A stretch of 64,000 bases of DNA from Proteus terrae subsp. cibarius (GCF_011045835.1 NZ_CP047349.1:2170001-2234000), one strand, 5' to 3'; positions 43,843-55,482 are shown, counted from the first letter of the stretch. The notes: generated by a model not told the origin, from the letters alone. Translations and numbers: made by a program.

Positions 43843-44718
43843 TTAAGGTAATGCGACAGGTGTTATCCAAAGATAATCTGCATGAACTGAAGTAACATCA
43901 CTTCCCTCTTCTGCCATTATCACGACTGTCACGTTTTCATTCGGCGCTAAATCAGCAACGTGTAAAGGTACACCCATTATTTTTGTGGCATGAAAAGAGC
44001 CAGCAATTAAAAGTGCAGGCGTAGGAGCATCTAATAAACTTTTCGCCATTGCACGATCACGCAATTGCTGGATAACTGTCATTTTTTCTGCTTGTGTTTT
44101 ATCAAGCTCGCCACCATGAGAAAGCTCGATTGTTTTTTGAATAAGTTGGCGAACGGATTTATCAGTTGAATGCACACCATCAATAATAGGAGGATTTTTA
44201 TACGCACTAGATATTTCACTGCGATCAATATTGGCGGCTAATAAAGGATAATCGGCGCTTAGTCCTGCTTTAACAATATTGCCATACCATTTCCAAGGCC
44301 AACCTGAATTCCACTTTAATGCAGCCATTAATCGCTCATCACGTAAGTATTCAGATCCTGAATAACGTTTCTTTGTGTTATCAACTAAGGATTGCTGGCT
44401 TGGCGTTAGCATCTCGAGTAAAACAGCGCCTTGGGGTCGCTTTTTAGGTAACTCTGTCATCAACCAATATTCAATATCATGATGATAAGCATTGTCATGT
44501 TTTTCGCCAATAATCACACGTGATTGACTTGCTAATCGTGTTAATAGTGTATCTGCTGTGATGGATTGCCCAGTCTGAGTATCAATGATATTTGCCGACT
44601 GAATAATTGTCAGATCTACGGGTGATGCAGGTTGTTTTTCTATCGAATGACATGCTGAAAGACTAATTAATGAAACTAGTAGTAAGATCCTTTTTGATAT
44701 TGAGAAAAACATAATCAT
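43843..44718 (-). CDS. ChaN-family haem-binding lipoprotein
   Basis: A 291-residue lipoprotein: signal ending in SLISLSAC, then the ChaN/DUF399 domain with VIIGEKHDNAYHHDIEYWLM and LLIAGSFHATKIMGVPLHVADL. ChaN of Campylobacter binds two haems and is found next to haem receptors. It is the first gene of the leftward cluster chaN-tonB-ptrB-receptor, with a Fur-box-like sequence just upstream of it. Confidence 0.82.
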   Translation of the reverse strand: MIMFFSISKRILLLVSLISLSACHSIEKQPASPVDLTIIQSANIIDTQTGQSITADTLLTRLASQSRVIIGEKHDNAYHHDIEYWLMTELPKKRPQGAVLLEMLTPSQQSLVDNTKKRYSGSEYLRDERLMAALKWNSGWPWKWYGNIVKAGLSADYPLLAANIDRSEISSAYKNPPIIDGVHSTDKSVRQLIQKTIELSHGGELDKTQAEKMTVIQQLRDRAMAKSLLDAPTPALLIAGSFHATKIMGVPLHVADLAPNENVTVVIMAEEGSDVTSVHADYLWITPVALP

Positions 44719-44770
44719 CCTATTAGTTATATATACTTACTTCAGTTGGGCAAATAGGTTAATATTATTG

Positions 44771-44791
44771 CTAATAATTATCAATATCATT
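44771..44791. promoter_or_regulatory. Fur-box-like site before the haem-uptake cluster
   Basis: On the minus strand AATGATATTGATAATTATTAG, close to the Fur consensus GATAATGATAATCATTATC (two to three overlapping NATWAT units). It lies 53-73 bases upstream of the ChaN-like start, consistent with iron repression. Confidence 0.65.
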
Positions 44792-44842
44792 CTTATATTA
44801 ATTTGCATTTGGTGCTTTTATACCTATTTTAAAGATACAAAA

Positions 44843-44866
44843 AAAGCGCCTGATAAAAGGCGCTTT
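44843..44866 (-). terminator. Terminator below maeB
   Basis: AAAGCGCC pairs with GGCGCTTT; on the minus strand a run of seven Ts follows. Confidence 0.85.
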
Positions 44867-44894
44867 ATGGATGTGACTATCTAATTAGTAACAA

Positions 44895-47177
44895 TTAGTT
44901 TTGAGATTTTGCCTGAGCTTCAACAACAGCTAATGCCACCATATTCACGATACGACGTACTGACGCAATTGGTGTCAAGATGTGTGCTGGTTTAGCAACA
45001 CCCATTAATACAGGCCCTACTGTTACACCATCAGAGCTCGTTACACGTAATAAGTTATAGCTAATACGTGCGGCTTCCATTGTTGGCATAACTAACAGGT
45101 TTGCAGAGCCTTTTAATGGACTATCTGGCATCACGTCACGACGAATAGATTCTACTAATGCCGCATCTGCGTGCATTTCACCATCAATTTCTAATTCAGG
45201 TGCGCGTTGTTTGATTATCTCTAATGCTTTTCTGAGTTTAATTGAAGATGGGCTATCGAATGAACCAAAGCTTGAACGAGAAACCAGCGCTGCTTTTGGC
45301 TCAATACCAAAGCGACGGATAGTATCAGCAGCCATAATCGTTATATCGGCTAGCTGTTCTGCGGTTGGATCTTCATTAACGTAAGTATCTGTAATAAAGG
45401 TGTTACCACTTGGCAATAACAGTGCGTTCATTGCGCCAGCTGTTTCCATTCCTTCACGTAAACCGAACACATTTTTGTAGATTTCAAAATGTTCAGAATA
45501 GCTACCTACTGTACCGCAAATCAGGCCGTCTGCTTCACCTCGGCGAACCATAATGGCACCAATCAGTGTTGGATTACCAATCATTGCACGGCGAGCTTGC
45601 TCTTGTGATACACCGCGACGTTTCATGATTTGGTGATATTCTTGCCAGTACTCTTTGAAACGTGGATCGTTTTCATTATTCACCACTTCAAAGTCTTTAC
45701 CGGCTTTAATATGTAAACCCAATTTCTGAATACGCATTTCAATCACACTAGGGCGACCAATTAAGATTGGTGTGGCTAATCCTAACGTTACTAGTTCTTG
45801 CGTTGCATGCAGTACGCGGTTTTCTTCCCCTTCTGCTAATACAATACGTTTTTTCTCTTTCTTCGCTTGAGAGAAAATAGGCTTCATAAATAAGTTTGTT
45901 TTATAAACAAACTCATTAAGGTGTTCAATATAAGCAGAGAAGTCTTCAATTGGACGTGTCGCAACACCAGAATCCATCGCTGCTTTTGCAACTGCTGGCG
46001 CAATTTTCACAATCAAACGTGGATCAAATGGTTTTGGAATAATGTATTCAGGGCCAAAAGAGAGTTCCTGATCACCATAAGCAGAAGCAACTTCTTCGTT
46101 TTGTTCTGCTAACGCTAATTCTGCAATAGCATGAACACAGGCGAGTTTCATTTCCTCATTAATTGCAGTCGCACCAACGTCTAATGCGCCACGGAAAATG
46201 AATGGGAAACACAATACGTTATTAACCTGATTTGGGTAGTCTGAACGCCCTGTACAGATAATTGCATCTGAACGTACTGCTTTTGCTAGCGGTGGTAAAA
46301 TTTCAGGTTCTGGATTTGCAAGCGCGAGAATAAGTGGATCGCGTGCCATTTTTTTGACCATTTCTTGCGTTAATACGCCCGGCCCTGAACAACCTAAGAA
46401 GATGTCAGCATTATTAATTACATCATCTAATGTACGAGTACCATTATCTTCAATCGCATAAGCCGCTTTAGTTTCTGCCATATTGGCTTCACGACCGCGG
46501 TAGATAACCCCTTTAGAGTCACATACAGTGATGTTTTCGCGTGTTAGCCCTAAAGCAACCAATAAGTTCATACAAGCAATAGATGCGGCGCCGGCACCTG
46601 ATACCACTAATTTTACTTTGCTGATCTCTTTTTTAATAATACGTAAGCCATTGAGAATGGCTGCTGTAGAAATAATCGCTGTACCATGCTGATCATCATG
46701 GAATACAGGAATGTTCATTTTCTCACGCAGTTTTTTCTCAATATAGAAACACTCTGGTGCTTTAATGTCTTCGAGGTTAATACCACCAAATGTTGGCTCT
46801 AATGACGCAATAATATCAACAAGTTTATCAGGATCTGTCTCATTAACTTCGATGTCAAAAACATCAACGCCAGAAAACTTCTTAAATAAAACGCCTTTAC
46901 CTTCCATCACAGGCTTACCTGCTAAGGCACCGATATTTCCAAGTCCAAGTACTGCAGTACCATTTGAAATCACCGCGACAAGGTTGCCTTTAGCTGTATA
47001 GCGATAAGCGGCAAGAGGATCGGCTGCAATTTCTAAACAAGGAGCGGCGACACCTGGTGAATAAGCTAATGCTAAATCACGTTGAGTTGTGAGTGGTTTT
47101 GTCGGTGTTACTGTGATTTTGCCTGGTACGGGAAATTCATGAAAATCCAGAGCGCTTTGTTTTAATTTGTCTTCCAT
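44895..47177 (-). CDS. maeB: NADP-dependent malic enzyme
   Basis: A 760-residue enzyme converting malate to pyruvate, CO2 and NADPH. The N-terminal malic enzyme domain has [24 protein letters not shown] and the [31 protein letters not shown] metal and malate site; the NADP domain has [16 protein letters not shown]; the last 320 residues are a phosphotransacetylase-like domain ([13 protein letters not shown]...) typical of MaeB and thought to be regulatory. The ATG at 47177 fits E. coli MaeB and has AAGGA at better spacing than the ATG two codons above. Confidence 0.96.
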   Translation of the reverse strand: MEDKLKQSALDFHEFPVPGKITVTPTKPLTTQRDLALAYSPGVAAPCLEIAADPLAAYRYTAKGNLVAVISNGTAVLGLGNIGALAGKPVMEGKGVLFKKFSGVDVFDIEVNETDPDKLVDIIASLEPTFGGINLEDIKAPECFYIEKKLREKMNIPVFHDDQHGTAIISTAAILNGLRIIKKEISKVKLVVSGAGAASIACMNLLVALGLTRENITVCDSKGVIYRGREANMAETKAAYAIEDNGTRTLDDVINNADIFLGCSGPGVLTQEMVKKMARDPLILALANPEPEILPPLAKAVRSDAIICTGRSDYPNQVNNVLCFPFIFRGALDVGATAINEEMKLACVHAIAELALAEQNEEVASAYGDQELSFGPEYIIPKPFDPRLIVKIAPAVAKAAMDSGVATRPIEDFSAYIEHLNEFVYKTNLFMKPIFSQAKKEKKRIVLAEGEENRVLHATQELVTLGLATPILIGRPSVIEMRIQKLGLHIKAGKDFEVVNNENDPRFKEYWQEYHQIMKRRGVSQEQARRAMIGNPTLIGAIMVRRGEADGLICGTVGSYSEHFEIYKNVFGLREGMETAGAMNALLLPSGNTFITDTYVNEDPTAEQLADITIMAADTIRRFGIEPKAALVSRSSFGSFDSPSSIKLRKALEIIKQRAPELEIDGEMHADAALVESIRRDVMPDSPLKGSANLLVMPTMEAARISYNLLRVTSSDGVTVGPVLMGVAKPAHILTPIASVRRIVNMVALAVVEAQAKSQN

Positions 47178-47183
47178 CTTCAT

Positions 47184-47733
47184 ATCCTTTGTATCAATAG
47201 GGTAAGGGCTTCGTTAGTATAATGGTAATGGAGCGTTAAATCATGACGGCTCCGACACTTTTTTCAAATTAGTAAACGAGATCCATTATAAACAATTAAT
47301 ACCTAATTATAGGTATATTATTGACGCTATTTAATTTCATCTGTGTAATAAACTCGAACAGAAAAAAGACAATATTTGTTTATTATTTACCAGATATTAA
47401 ATTAACATTTAAAATAATTAAATTTTTTATATAGTTTAAAAAAACAATAACTATTTTCACTTGTTGATTATTTTTAAAATAGTCTCACCCCCGCACAACT
47501 CATTGTAACTATAAAGATTTTATAGAATTGGATTTTTTGTTAGTCTTTTTGGTTATTTTCTTTTTTACCAGTAACAATAATTGGTGTAATATTGCCAACC
47601 GTCAATTTTATTTTCTTATTCTTTTAATAAGATGTCTGATTCTAATTTTTATTCCTCATTTGGAATTTACTTTTTTATTTTCTGCTATTGGAAAGATTAC
47701 ACACATTATTATTTTTTTTTAGGGAGAGGGGTT
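47184..47733. other. AT-rich divergent region between maeB and narP
   Basis: About 550 bases, strongly AT-rich, holding the promoters of both genes. No RNA gene, repeat or additional reading frame is supported; an upstream extension of the narP frame here lacks a ribosome binding site. Confidence 0.5.
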
Positions 47734-48357
47734 ATGCCTAGCTACTCAATTATGATAGTGGATGATCACCCTATCATGAGATATGGATTACGGCTATTGT
47801 TAGAAAAAGACAAGGATTTTGTCGTAGTAAGCGAAAGTGGCAATGCTCAAGAGGCTGTAACCGCTGCAAAACAATTGAATCCAGACTTAATTATGATGGA
47901 TTTAAATCTACAAGGGCGTTCAGGTATTGATATTATTCGGACACTTCGTCGCTCTGGTTTAACATCTTATGTTCTTGTTTTATCCGTTTCTGATTCACGT
48001 AATGATGTTTATGCTGCGTTGGATGCAGGCGCAAACGGTTATCTTTTAAAAGAGTGTGAATTAGACATGCTATTACTTAGTCTACGCAAAGCAGCTGTTG
48101 GGCATCCAGTTTATAGCGAGCGAGTGTGGCAATATATTCAGCTTAGACAAAACTATTCTGATCCACTTTCAGCGTTGACTAAAAGAGAATTAGATGTTCT
48201 TCATGAAGTGTCTGCTGGAATGAAAAATAAGCAAATTGCTGAGAATTTATTTATTTCTGAAGAAACAGTGAAAGTTCACATTCGTAATATTTTAAAGAAA
48301 CTGCAAGTCACTTCTCGTTTAGCTGCCAGTCTTATTCTTATTAAGCATCAGCACTAA
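47734..48357 (+). CDS. narP: Nitrate/nitrite response regulator NarP
   Basis: A 207-residue NarL-family regulator. The receiver domain has IMIVDDHPIMRYGLRLLLE with the acidic pair, phospho-acceptor Asp in LIMMDLNLQG and the Lys in GYLLKECELD; the LuxR helix-turn-helix is LTKRELDVLHEVSAGMKNKQIAENLFISEETVKVHIRNILKKL, very close to E. coli NarP. The ATG at 47734 follows AGGGAGAGG. No sensor kinase (NarQ/NarX) is adjacent, as usual for narP. It would control anaerobic respiration genes. Confidence 0.9.
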   Translation: MPSYSIMIVDDHPIMRYGLRLLLEKDKDFVVVSESGNAQEAVTAAKQLNPDLIMMDLNLQGRSGIDIIRTLRRSGLTSYVLVLSVSDSRNDVYAALDAGANGYLLKECELDMLLLSLRKAAVGHPVYSERVWQYIQLRQNYSDPLSALTKRELDVLHEVSAGMKNKQIAENLFISEETVKVHIRNILKKLQVTSRLAASLILIKHQH

Positions 48358-48363
48358 ACGTTT

Positions 48364-48386
48364 TACCCCGACGCTAGGTCGGGGTA
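48364..48386. terminator. Hairpin between convergent genes
   Basis: TACCCCGAC pairs with GTCGGGGTA around five bases, directly below narP. The T-runs are poor, so a terminator role is likely only from position. Confidence 0.5.
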
Positions 48387-48436
48387 ATAAGATATATCGT
48401 TTTAATATTCCATTTAAGGCTACATCAAGTCATTTG

Positions 48437-48997
48437 TTACTCAATAGGTACTGGATAACTCAATACTTTAAAATGGTTATCAGGTAATTTCTCAATATTT
48501 AACTGATACAGCTCTCGATTTATCCCATTAATCACAATATCAAGTTCGCTAAAAGCAGATTGTATTTCTTCATTGGTTGCCCATGAAGGAACGCCTTTCA
48601 CTCCATAATAGAAATAAATTTTACTTTTACCTGAGCCTATTGGCTGAATTTCTTTTATCTGACTAATGAAAAGATGACCATAACAGAAGTCTTGATAAGG
48701 TTGCCAAGCTTTGCGCCCTTTTTCACTAAGATTAAACACCCACTCTTCTCCATTTGCGGTTTGTTCAATCAATCCTGCTTCGACTAATGCATGCATTCTT
48801 TCTAATACCCAAGGTGCATCATCTTCATTGCTGTACACAGGCCATTTCCCTTCGCCCAAACACAATAAATAATCACTGTTAAAAAAGGCCTCTAAGGCTA
48901 TTTTATACTCATCAACTTTTGGACTGTCTTTTTCTTCGTCTGCCCAACTAAAAGAAGAGAGTAAAAGCAATATAAGACTCAGTGAAATACTTTTCAT
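48437..48997 (-). CDS. Exported hypothetical protein
   Basis: A 186-residue protein starting with a signal peptide (LSLILLLLSSFSWADEE). The mature part is acidic, with one Cys in LLCLGEGKWP and one in DFCYGHLF that could form a disulfide, and a winged-helix-like stretch (WVLERMHALVEAGLIEQT). No family is recognised. The ATG at 48997 begins the signal peptide; two upstream starts add only a few polar residues. Monocistronic. Confidence 0.65.
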   Translation of the reverse strand: MKSISLSLILLLLSSFSWADEEKDSPKVDEYKIALEAFFNSDYLLCLGEGKWPVYSNEDDAPWVLERMHALVEAGLIEQTANGEEWVFNLSEKGRKAWQPYQDFCYGHLFISQIKEIQPIGSGKSKIYFYYGVKGVPSWATNEEIQSAFSELDIVINGINRELYQLNIEKLPDNHFKVLSYPVPIE

Positions 48998-49203
48998 ATT
49001 TTCTTTTACCAACGGAAATCTTTATTCGTATTTGTATTACTCTACGCTACACAATTCGTTACACTAACGTGACAGTTTAATATCCGATATATTTTATAAT
49101 GTAAATAGGATTTTTCACTACAACAAAAGCTGTTATTTTGGAATTGTATAACACTCATTCACATCAATACTAATATTACGTATTGTCATATAAGGAAAAT
49201 ATC

Positions 49204-49575
49204 ATGTCCACGACAAACCTGACATATACCATGTACGGCATAAAAAATTGCGATACCATCAAAAAAGCGCGTAAATGGTTAGATGATAATCATATTCCTT
49301 ACGCGTTTCATGATTACCGCAAAGAGGGTTTGACGGAAGCATTATTACGCACCTTTACAGAAAATTTAGATTGGCAGACACTTGTGAATAAAAGAGGAAC
49401 AACTTGGCGTCAATTATCCGATGAAGAAAAGAACGCAATCACTGATGTTACCTCTGCAATTTCACTTATGTTAGATAAACCAGCCATTATTAAACGTCCT
49501 ATTCTTGTGTCATCTGACAACCGCTTTATCGTTGGTTTTGATACCAATGATTATTCGACCTTTACAGGAGCCTAA
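49204..49575 (+). CDS. yffB: ArsC/Spx-family reductase-like protein YffB
   Basis: A 123-residue thioredoxin-fold protein: [33 protein letters not shown] carries the single N-terminal Cys in NCDT, then [12 protein letters not shown] and IKRPILV. Members resemble glutaredoxin-dependent arsenate reductases, but YffB-type proteins have no proven arsenate activity. It lies five bases above dapE on the same strand, the standard enterobacterial pairing. The ATG at 49204 is chosen over an upstream start by its AAGGAAAATAT leader. Confidence 0.9.
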   Translation: MSTTNLTYTMYGIKNCDTIKKARKWLDDNHIPYAFHDYRKEGLTEALLRTFTENLDWQTLVNKRGTTWRQLSDEEKNAITDVTSAISLMLDKPAIIKRPILVSSDNRFIVGFDTNDYSTFTGA

Positions 49576-49580
49576 TTTTT

Positions 49581-50711
49581 ATGTCCTGTCCTGTTATTGA
49601 GCTTGCACAACAACTGATTTCGCGTCCATCAATCAGCCCTGATGATCAAGGTTGTCAGCAATTGATTATTGATAGGCTTGCCCCTCTTGGTTTTACTATT
49701 GAAAGAATGCCTTTTGGTGAAACTGAAAATCTCTGGGCTTGTCGTGGTGGTGAAGGTGAAACGCTGGCTTTTGCTGGTCATACTGATGTTGTACCAACAG
49801 GTGATCCTAATTTATGGGATAACCCACCTTTTGAACCATCTATTCGTGATGGTATGTTATATGGGCGCGGAGCGGCAGATATGAAAGGTTCGCTTGCCGC
49901 CATGATTGTAGCCGCTGAGCGCTTTGTTCGATCTTATCCTGATCACCGTGGACGACTCGCTTTTTTAATTACATCAGATGAAGAAGCTAAAGCCGCAGAT
50001 GGTACAGTTAAGGTCGTACAATCATTAATATCACGTGGCGAACGCCTTGATTATTGCCTTGTGGGTGAACCTTCAAGCCAACATCATTTAGGTGATATGG
50101 TAAAAAATGGTCGCCGAGGCTCAATAACAGCAAATTTAATTATTCAAGGTGTGCAAGGTCATGTCGCGTATCCTCACCTTGCAGAAAATCCTATTCATCT
50201 TGCCTCTCCTTTTATCCAAGAACTTGTTAATACCGTTTGGGATGAAGGCAACGAATTTTTCCCTGCCACCACAATGCAAATTGCCAATATTCATGCAGGT
50301 ACAGGCAGTAATAATGTGATCCCCGGTGAGCTGTTTATTCAATTTAATTTCCGCTTTAGTACCGCAATTACGGATGAAGAAATTCGTCAACGCACAGAAG
50401 CGTTATTACAAAAACACCAACTTCGCTACCAATTAGAATGGTCGTTATCTGGTCAGCCTTTTATTACTGGACAAGGTAAGTTACTTGAAGCAGTACGCTA
50501 CTCAGTTAAGCATTACACCAATTTAGAGCCAGAACTTTCCACCAGTGGGGGCACTTCTGATGGTAGATTTATTGCCCAAATGGGAGCACAAGTTGTCGAA
50601 TTAGGCCCCGTTAATGCAACAATCCATAAAGTTAATGAGTGTGTTAATGCAGCCGATTTACAACAACTTAGCCGAATTTATCAGCGGGTTATGGAGCAAC
50701 TTATTTTATGA
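49581..50711 (+). CDS. dapE: Succinyl-diaminopimelate desuccinylase
   Basis: A 376-residue zinc peptidase-family enzyme of lysine and peptidoglycan-precursor synthesis. Metal ligands and catalytic residues are visible in [48 protein letters not shown] and the final [10 protein letters not shown]. Length is that of E. coli DapE. Its end overlaps the start of the M15 peptidase gene by 4 bases. Confidence 0.97.
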   Translation: MSCPVIELAQQLISRPSISPDDQGCQQLIIDRLAPLGFTIERMPFGETENLWACRGGEGETLAFAGHTDVVPTGDPNLWDNPPFEPSIRDGMLYGRGAADMKGSLAAMIVAAERFVRSYPDHRGRLAFLITSDEEAKAADGTVKVVQSLISRGERLDYCLVGEPSSQHHLGDMVKNGRRGSITANLIIQGVQGHVAYPHLAENPIHLASPFIQELVNTVWDEGNEFFPATTMQIANIHAGTGSNNVIPGELFIQFNFRFSTAITDEEIRQRTEALLQKHQLRYQLEWSLSGQPFITGQGKLLEAVRYSVKHYTNLEPELSTSGGTSDGRFIAQMGAQVVELGPVNATIHKVNECVNAADLQQLSRIYQRVMEQLIL

Positions 50712-51376
50712 TAACGCCTTTAATGCTAACGGGCCGTTCTACCGACCATTTAGTCACTTTATCCGGTCAGCATCGCTTACAATTTAATGCCACTAAGGCT
50801 TTTTTAGCGTTACAGCAACAAGCCACAAAAGCAGGCTTTAAATTAATGCCAGCTAGCTCTTTTCGTGATTTTAATCGTCAATTAGCGATATGGAATGGAA
50901 AGTTTGAAGGCAGTCGTCCTGTTTTAGATGCACAGAGCCAACCAATGGATATTCATGCATTATCAGAAGGTGAACGCTGTCTCGCTATTTTAAAATGGTC
51001 GGCGTTGCCCGGTGCAAGTCGCCATCATTGGGGTACTGAGATTGATATTTACGACCCTTTTCGCTTACCTGAAGGTCAATCATTACAATTAGAACCTTGG
51101 GAATACGAAGAAGGTGGCTATTTTGCAGAGCTTAATGGATGGTTAACGGAGAATATGTCAGCGTATGATTTTTATCGCCCTTTTACTCATAAAGAAAGCG
51201 ATATTGCTTACGAGCCTTGGCATATCAGTTACTGGCCACTTTCTCATGAAGCTTCGCTTGCTTACACACCTGATATTCTAAAATCGGTGTTAGAAGAAGA
51301 AAATATTTATGGTAAACAGTGGCTATTAGCTAATCTTGATGAAATATTTGCACGTTACATTGTTTTGCCTGAATAA
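50708..51376 (+). CDS. M15-family (VanY-like) D-alanyl-D-alanine carboxypeptidase
   Basis: A 222-residue protein with the M15 metallopeptidase pattern: [15 protein letters not shown], then [14 protein letters not shown] (His and Asp zinc ligands) and EPWHISYWP (third ligand). There is no signal peptide, so it may act on cytoplasmic muropeptides or use another route. It overlaps dapE by 4 bases (ATGA), so peptidoglycan precursor and cleavage functions are co-expressed. Confidence 0.85.
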   Translation: MITPLMLTGRSTDHLVTLSGQHRLQFNATKAFLALQQQATKAGFKLMPASSFRDFNRQLAIWNGKFEGSRPVLDAQSQPMDIHALSEGERCLAILKWSALPGASRHHWGTEIDIYDPFRLPEGQSLQLEPWEYEEGGYFAELNGWLTENMSAYDFYRPFTHKESDIAYEPWHISYWPLSHEASLAYTPDILKSVLEEENIYGKQWLLANLDEIFARYIVLPE

Positions 51377-51378
51377 CG

Positions 51379-51762
51379 TTATTTTTCACATGGAGCTTCT
51401 TGTTGATCGTTAACGGGAAGCCTCCACATAAATATCAACAAACACACTAAGATTATTAGCAATAATATTCTGACCCAAAGCATAGACACTAACCACAGAG
51501 AAATCGCAAAGGTAATTAAGATCACTAAGATGGCTTTAGGTTTTGCCCCTTTAGGCATAGCGCGATAAGTTTGCCAATATCGTAAATAAGGGCCAAACCA
51601 AGAGCGATAAAGTAACCAATAATGGAAACGCTTTGACGAGCGAGAAAAACACCATGTGGCTAGTAATAAGAAAGGTGTAGTGGGTAATACAGGTAAAATA
51701 ACCCCTAATGTGGCTAATCCTACACATAACCAACCTGCTATAATCAATAATATCCGTTTCAT
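51379..51762 (-). CDS. ybaN: YbaN-family (DUF454) inner-membrane protein
   Basis: A 127-residue membrane protein with an N-terminal helix pair (ILLIIAGWLCVGLATLGVILPVLPTTPFLLLATWCFSRSS, the DUF454 signature) and a C-terminal pair (AILVILITFAISLWLV; ILLLIILVCLLIFMW). Function is unknown in the family. The ATG at 51762 was preferred to a TTG five codons above. Confidence 0.85.
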   Translation of the reverse strand: MKRILLIIAGWLCVGLATLGVILPVLPTTPFLLLATWCFSRSSKRFHYWLLYRSWFGPYLRYWQTYRAMPKGAKPKAILVILITFAISLWLVSMLWVRILLLIILVCLLIFMWRLPVNDQQEAPCEK

Positions 51763-51860
51763 GCTGTGCTTTTCCAACTCATGCTTTATCGCGTTATTTT
51801 ATAGAGTAAATAAAAAAGATCCTCATTCTCAACAACAATTTTAAAATATAAGGCTTATTT

Positions 51861-52070
51861 ATGCACTGGCTTGCTGACTATTGGTGGGTAATTTTAATTC
51901 TTTTAGTAGGGATTATTATTAACGCTATTAAAGATATGAACAAAATCGATCCCAAGCAATTTCTTAAAAATAAGCGAAAGTTACCACCACATCGTGATTT
52001 TAATGATAAATGGGATGATGAAGATGATTGGCCTAAACAAAATCAAAACAAGAAGGATGAGAATAAGTAG
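51861..52070 (+). CDS. ypfN: UPF0370 protein YpfN
   Basis: A 69-residue protein, one membrane helix ([17 protein letters not shown]) followed by the highly conserved [19 protein letters not shown] of YpfN. Function unknown. Its end overlaps the convergent tmcA end by 38 bases. Confidence 0.92.
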   Translation: MHWLADYWWVILILLVGIIINAIKDMNKIDPKQFLKNKRKLPPHRDFNDKWDDEDDWPKQNQNKKDENK

Positions 52071-54081
52071 CCAACCACTGTTGATAACGCGATGTTAACT
52101 GAGCATCTTTTTCAGCCATTAAGTGCGCGCATTGCTCTCTTAATTGCTTAGTTAAGACTTTTTTTCCTAATAAAGAAAACTCAGCCACACACTGCTCAAC
52201 TGATTTATTGTCTATAAAAAAAGCCACTAATAACGGATAGTGTTGCTCATAACCCACCAAAAAGTTAGCAACACTCTCATAAACAGTAAGGGCTGGTCGA
52301 TGAGCAAATGCAAAACCCGCCATCATTAACCAATCGTCTTGTGGTGTAGCAATATGACTTGGTATTAAATTATCCGCTAAACAGAGTTTTGTTTGCTGTT
52401 CTATCTGCGAATATTGCAAAGCAAAAGCACGTAAAGAAGAGTGCAATAACTGTTTGCCTTTTTCTGTTAATGGATAAATTGCCATTGCGGCATAACATCC
52501 ACTGCTCGCCTCTTTATGTACTCCTAATCGCACTATTTGAAAGCCACATTGCATCCAAAATCGCGCCAACACTTCAGTGTAACCAAAGCTTACAGAAAGA
52601 TAATCAATAGTCTGTTTTTGGCTCTCTTTTACAATATTAGCAATTAAAGTTGTGGCAATTTTTTGACGTCGATATTGAGGCAAAACAGCAATGCGACTAA
52701 TACGCAATGAATTCAAACACATTGCATCAGGTGTTAGACCATAAGTGACTAATGATTGAGCAACCAGATTACCTCTAGGCCTACGAGTCCCTAGCCAAAC
52801 ATCGTGAGCGAGGTCGAAAGGCAATCCTCCTTCTTCAATACACCACACAGCACCCACGATTTTTTTATTAATGGATGCTGACCAATAACGCTGCTTTTGA
52901 CCATCAAGTAAACGTCGTAGGTCAAGAGGTGTTGTTCGATAATGCGCACTAGTAAGCAATTGATAAAAATCATGTAGTTGTGAAATGTTATTGTGCCAAT
53001 TTTCTTGGATCTGGTGGATATCGACCTCACCTTGTTGTTGGCGTTCAAAATCATACTCAGGCTCATCAAGTAATAGCAATTGATTAAGCCAATTTTCTAA
53101 TGGGCAATCTTTAGCCCAACGAATGGGCGTTTGTAATTGAAGTGTACGTAAATTAGGAATGTTATCTCCTAACTTCAGCATAAAACCGCGCCCTGTTCCC
53201 TCATAACCTTGCACTGTGGTTGTCATTAATACATGAGAAAAATAACCACACAGCTCTTCTAGTTGTGCAATAGGTAGAGAAGCTGCCTCATCAATAATCA
53301 GCCAATCACTTTGAATTTCGTTATTTATGCATAGCGCTAATAAATTATCTGGAGAATAAAATGAAATGACTTTATTGGTGTGTGAAGATAAAACATCTGT
53401 ACTATTTTTAGCTGGCGCGCATACCAGTACATTTCCTTGATATTGCTCGATAAACATTCCCGCCAGCGCTGACTTTCCTCTGCCTCTTGGTGCAATAATA
53501 CTCCAAACACCGGATGTCGATGAGAGTAAACTATCTAAAATCGCTTGCTGCTCTGCGGTTGGTTTACCTTGTGGAAGCGCCCAAAGCTTAGTTTTTTCAA
53601 TCAATGTGGGAAATTGAAATGGCATTGATTGTTGCCAGACAATCACTTGTTCATCATCTAAAGTAATATTTTTTAGCCATGCCATAAAATTTGGTGTTGA
53701 AAGTAGGCCTTGAGCATCATTCCAACGCTGACTATCGTTATCGATATAACTATCCCAACTTTCAATATCAGGTAGACATAAAATCAATAAACTACCTGCT
53801 TTTAATGTGCCTGTTAACATGGCTAAAGCATCAGTATTAAATCCCTCATTGGCATCAAAAACAGCATGTAGAAACTCACGCCCTAACAGACGAATAGCTT
53901 GTTCAGGCAAAATAGCATGGGGTTGATTGGAAGAAATAGTGACCCAATCTCCTTGGCATAATTGAGTAATTTGCTGGATTTGCGTCATTTGCCATGCAGG
54001 ATCACCCGCTAATAGCAGTAACTGACGTTGCCCTAATTGGGCTAACTTTTGCTGATATTGATGCAAATAGAAAACTGGCAC
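52033..54081 (-). CDS. tmcA: tRNA(Met) cytidine acetyltransferase
   Basis: A 682-residue enzyme making N4-acetylcytidine at the wobble position of elongator tRNA-Met with acetyl-CoA and ATP. The helicase-like ATPase module has Walker [16 protein letters not shown] and [12 protein letters not shown]; the GNAT acetyltransferase module has [20 protein letters not shown]. The start is GTG just after the stop of the DUF441 gene. Only slightly longer than E. coli TmcA. Confidence 0.95.
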   Translation of the reverse strand: MPVFYLHQYQQKLAQLGQRQLLLLAGDPAWQMTQIQQITQLCQGDWVTISSNQPHAILPEQAIRLLGREFLHAVFDANEGFNTDALAMLTGTLKAGSLLILCLPDIESWDSYIDNDSQRWNDAQGLLSTPNFMAWLKNITLDDEQVIVWQQSMPFQFPTLIEKTKLWALPQGKPTAEQQAILDSLLSSTSGVWSIIAPRGRGKSALAGMFIEQYQGNVLVCAPAKNSTDVLSSHTNKVISFYSPDNLLALCINNEIQSDWLIIDEAASLPIAQLEELCGYFSHVLMTTTVQGYEGTGRGFMLKLGDNIPNLRTLQLQTPIRWAKDCPLENWLNQLLLLDEPEYDFERQQQGEVDIHQIQENWHNNISQLHDFYQLLTSAHYRTTPLDLRRLLDGQKQRYWSASINKKIVGAVWCIEEGGLPFDLAHDVWLGTRRPRGNLVAQSLVTYGLTPDAMCLNSLRISRIAVLPQYRRQKIATTLIANIVKESQKQTIDYLSVSFGYTEVLARFWMQCGFQIVRLGVHKEASSGCYAAMAIYPLTEKGKQLLHSSLRAFALQYSQIEQQTKLCLADNLIPSHIATPQDDWLMMAGFAFAHRPALTVYESVANFLVGYEQHYPLLVAFFIDNKSVEQCVAEFSLLGKKVLTKQLREQCAHLMAEKDAQLTSRYQQWLATYSHPSCFDFV

Positions 54082-54083
54082 AG

Positions 54084-54536
54084 CTAGGATTTACCGATTA
54101 ACAATGAAAGAATACCGGCTGCAATTAACGGCCCAACAGGCACACCTCGGAAAAGTGCTACACCAATGACGGTTCCCACTAATAAGCCAGCAACTGTTGA
54201 AGGCTGGTTATTCATTAAAGAAACACCTCGTGCACCTAACCAAGAAACCGCGATACCTATTGCAATCGCTAATAATGATTTCCAGTTTAAAAATGAGTTA
54301 AGCACTTCTTGCCCTGAAATACGCCCTGTTGCAATGGGTGTCATTACCCCAATGGTCAGAATTAAGATCCCGATGGTCATGCCATATTTTTCAACAACAG
54401 GAAAATATTGATTTAGAGGTGTGATTTTAATCACTAGCAAAGCAAGCATTGCTAACGTTACAGTCATATTATGACTAATAATACCAAGTCCGGCGAGAAC
54501 CAGCAAAATTAATAGTGAGGGATCAACGTTACTCAT
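54084..54536 (-). CDS. yeaL: YeaL-family (DUF441) inner-membrane protein
   Basis: A 150-residue polytopic protein of four hydrophobic segments ([99 protein letters not shown]). These match DUF441/YeaL. It sits directly upstream of tmcA in one operon. No transport substrate is known. Confidence 0.85.
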   Translation of the reverse strand: MSNVDPSLLILLVLAGLGIISHNMTVTLAMLALLVIKITPLNQYFPVVEKYGMTIGILILTIGVMTPIATGRISGQEVLNSFLNWKSLLAIAIGIAVSWLGARGVSLMNNQPSTVAGLLVGTVIGVALFRGVPVGPLIAAGILSLLIGKS

Positions 54537-54597
54537 GTTTGTTCCTAAGCCTTTCTCTTTATAGAGTTAATTATCTTTTATTTGTTGACGAATGGTA

Positions 54598-55482
54598 TTA
54601 GTTCAAAGACGAAGAAGCAAATGTATCGCAAGATTTGATATTGCCACTATTATAACCACGCATAAACCAAGTCTTACGCTGTTCTGCGGTACCGTGAGTA
54701 AAGCTATCAGGCACAGCATAGCCTTGTTGCTGCTTCTGTAATTTGTCATCACCGATCGCTTGCGCCGTTTTAATTGCTGTTAATAAATCACTTTCATCAA
54801 TACGGCCTTCACCTGCAATAAAGTGTCCCCACATTCCAGCAAAACAGTCTGCTTGCAGTTCTAATTTTACGGATAAACGATTCGCTTCTGCTTTTGAGCG
54901 GGCCATTTGCTGTTTTTCACGCATTTGATTAGTAATACCTAATAAATGCTGAACATGGTGCCCTACTTCATGCGAAATCACATAACCTTGAGCAAATTCA
55001 CCGCCACCACCTAGGCTATGTTTCATTTCATTATAAAAAGAGAGATCGAGATAAATTTTTCTATCCGCAGGGCAATAAAAAGGTCCCATTATTTTTGTAC
55101 CTGTACCGCATTGCGTTGTGGTGCTATTGGTATATAAAACAAGTTTAGGATAGCTATATTGTTTACCCGCTTGTGCAAAAATAGTTTGCCAAAAATCTTC
55201 TGTACTGGCTAAAACAACGCTACTAAAATCTGCTGCTTCATTATAAAGAGCACTTTGTTGTTCGTTGCGTTGTGGTGCTTGGTTGGTTTCACCTGTTAAT
55301 GAGTTAAGATCAAACCCCATAAAACTAGCTATCACTAAAATAATGATAACCACAAACCCGTATTTAGTGCGTAATAAAAGTGCAATTAATCCTAATGGGA
55401 GATTACCACCGCCTGATGCGGAGGAAGATTGCCCTCTTCTATCTTCAACATTGTCACTTCTTCGGCGATCATTCCAACGCAT
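54598..55482 (-). CDS. ypfJ: YpfJ-family neutral zinc metallopeptidase
   Basis: A 294-residue protein: a polar Gly/Ser-rich N-terminus, one membrane helix (YGFVVIIILVIASFMGF), and a periplasmic zinc peptidase domain with YVISHEVGHHVQHLLG (HExxH) and LELQADCFAGMWGHF supplying the third ligand region. The family is predicted to be a membrane-anchored peptidase; substrate unknown. Single gene with its own promoter. Confidence 0.92.
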   Translation of the reverse strand: MRWNDRRRSDNVEDRRGQSSSASGGGNLPLGLIALLLRTKYGFVVIIILVIASFMGFDLNSLTGETNQAPQRNEQQSALYNEAADFSSVVLASTEDFWQTIFAQAGKQYSYPKLVLYTNSTTTQCGTGTKIMGPFYCPADRKIYLDLSFYNEMKHSLGGGGEFAQGYVISHEVGHHVQHLLGITNQMREKQQMARSKAEANRLSVKLELQADCFAGMWGHFIAGEGRIDESDLLTAIKTAQAIGDDKLQKQQQGYAVPDSFTHGTAEQRKTWFMRGYNSGNIKSCDTFASSSLN

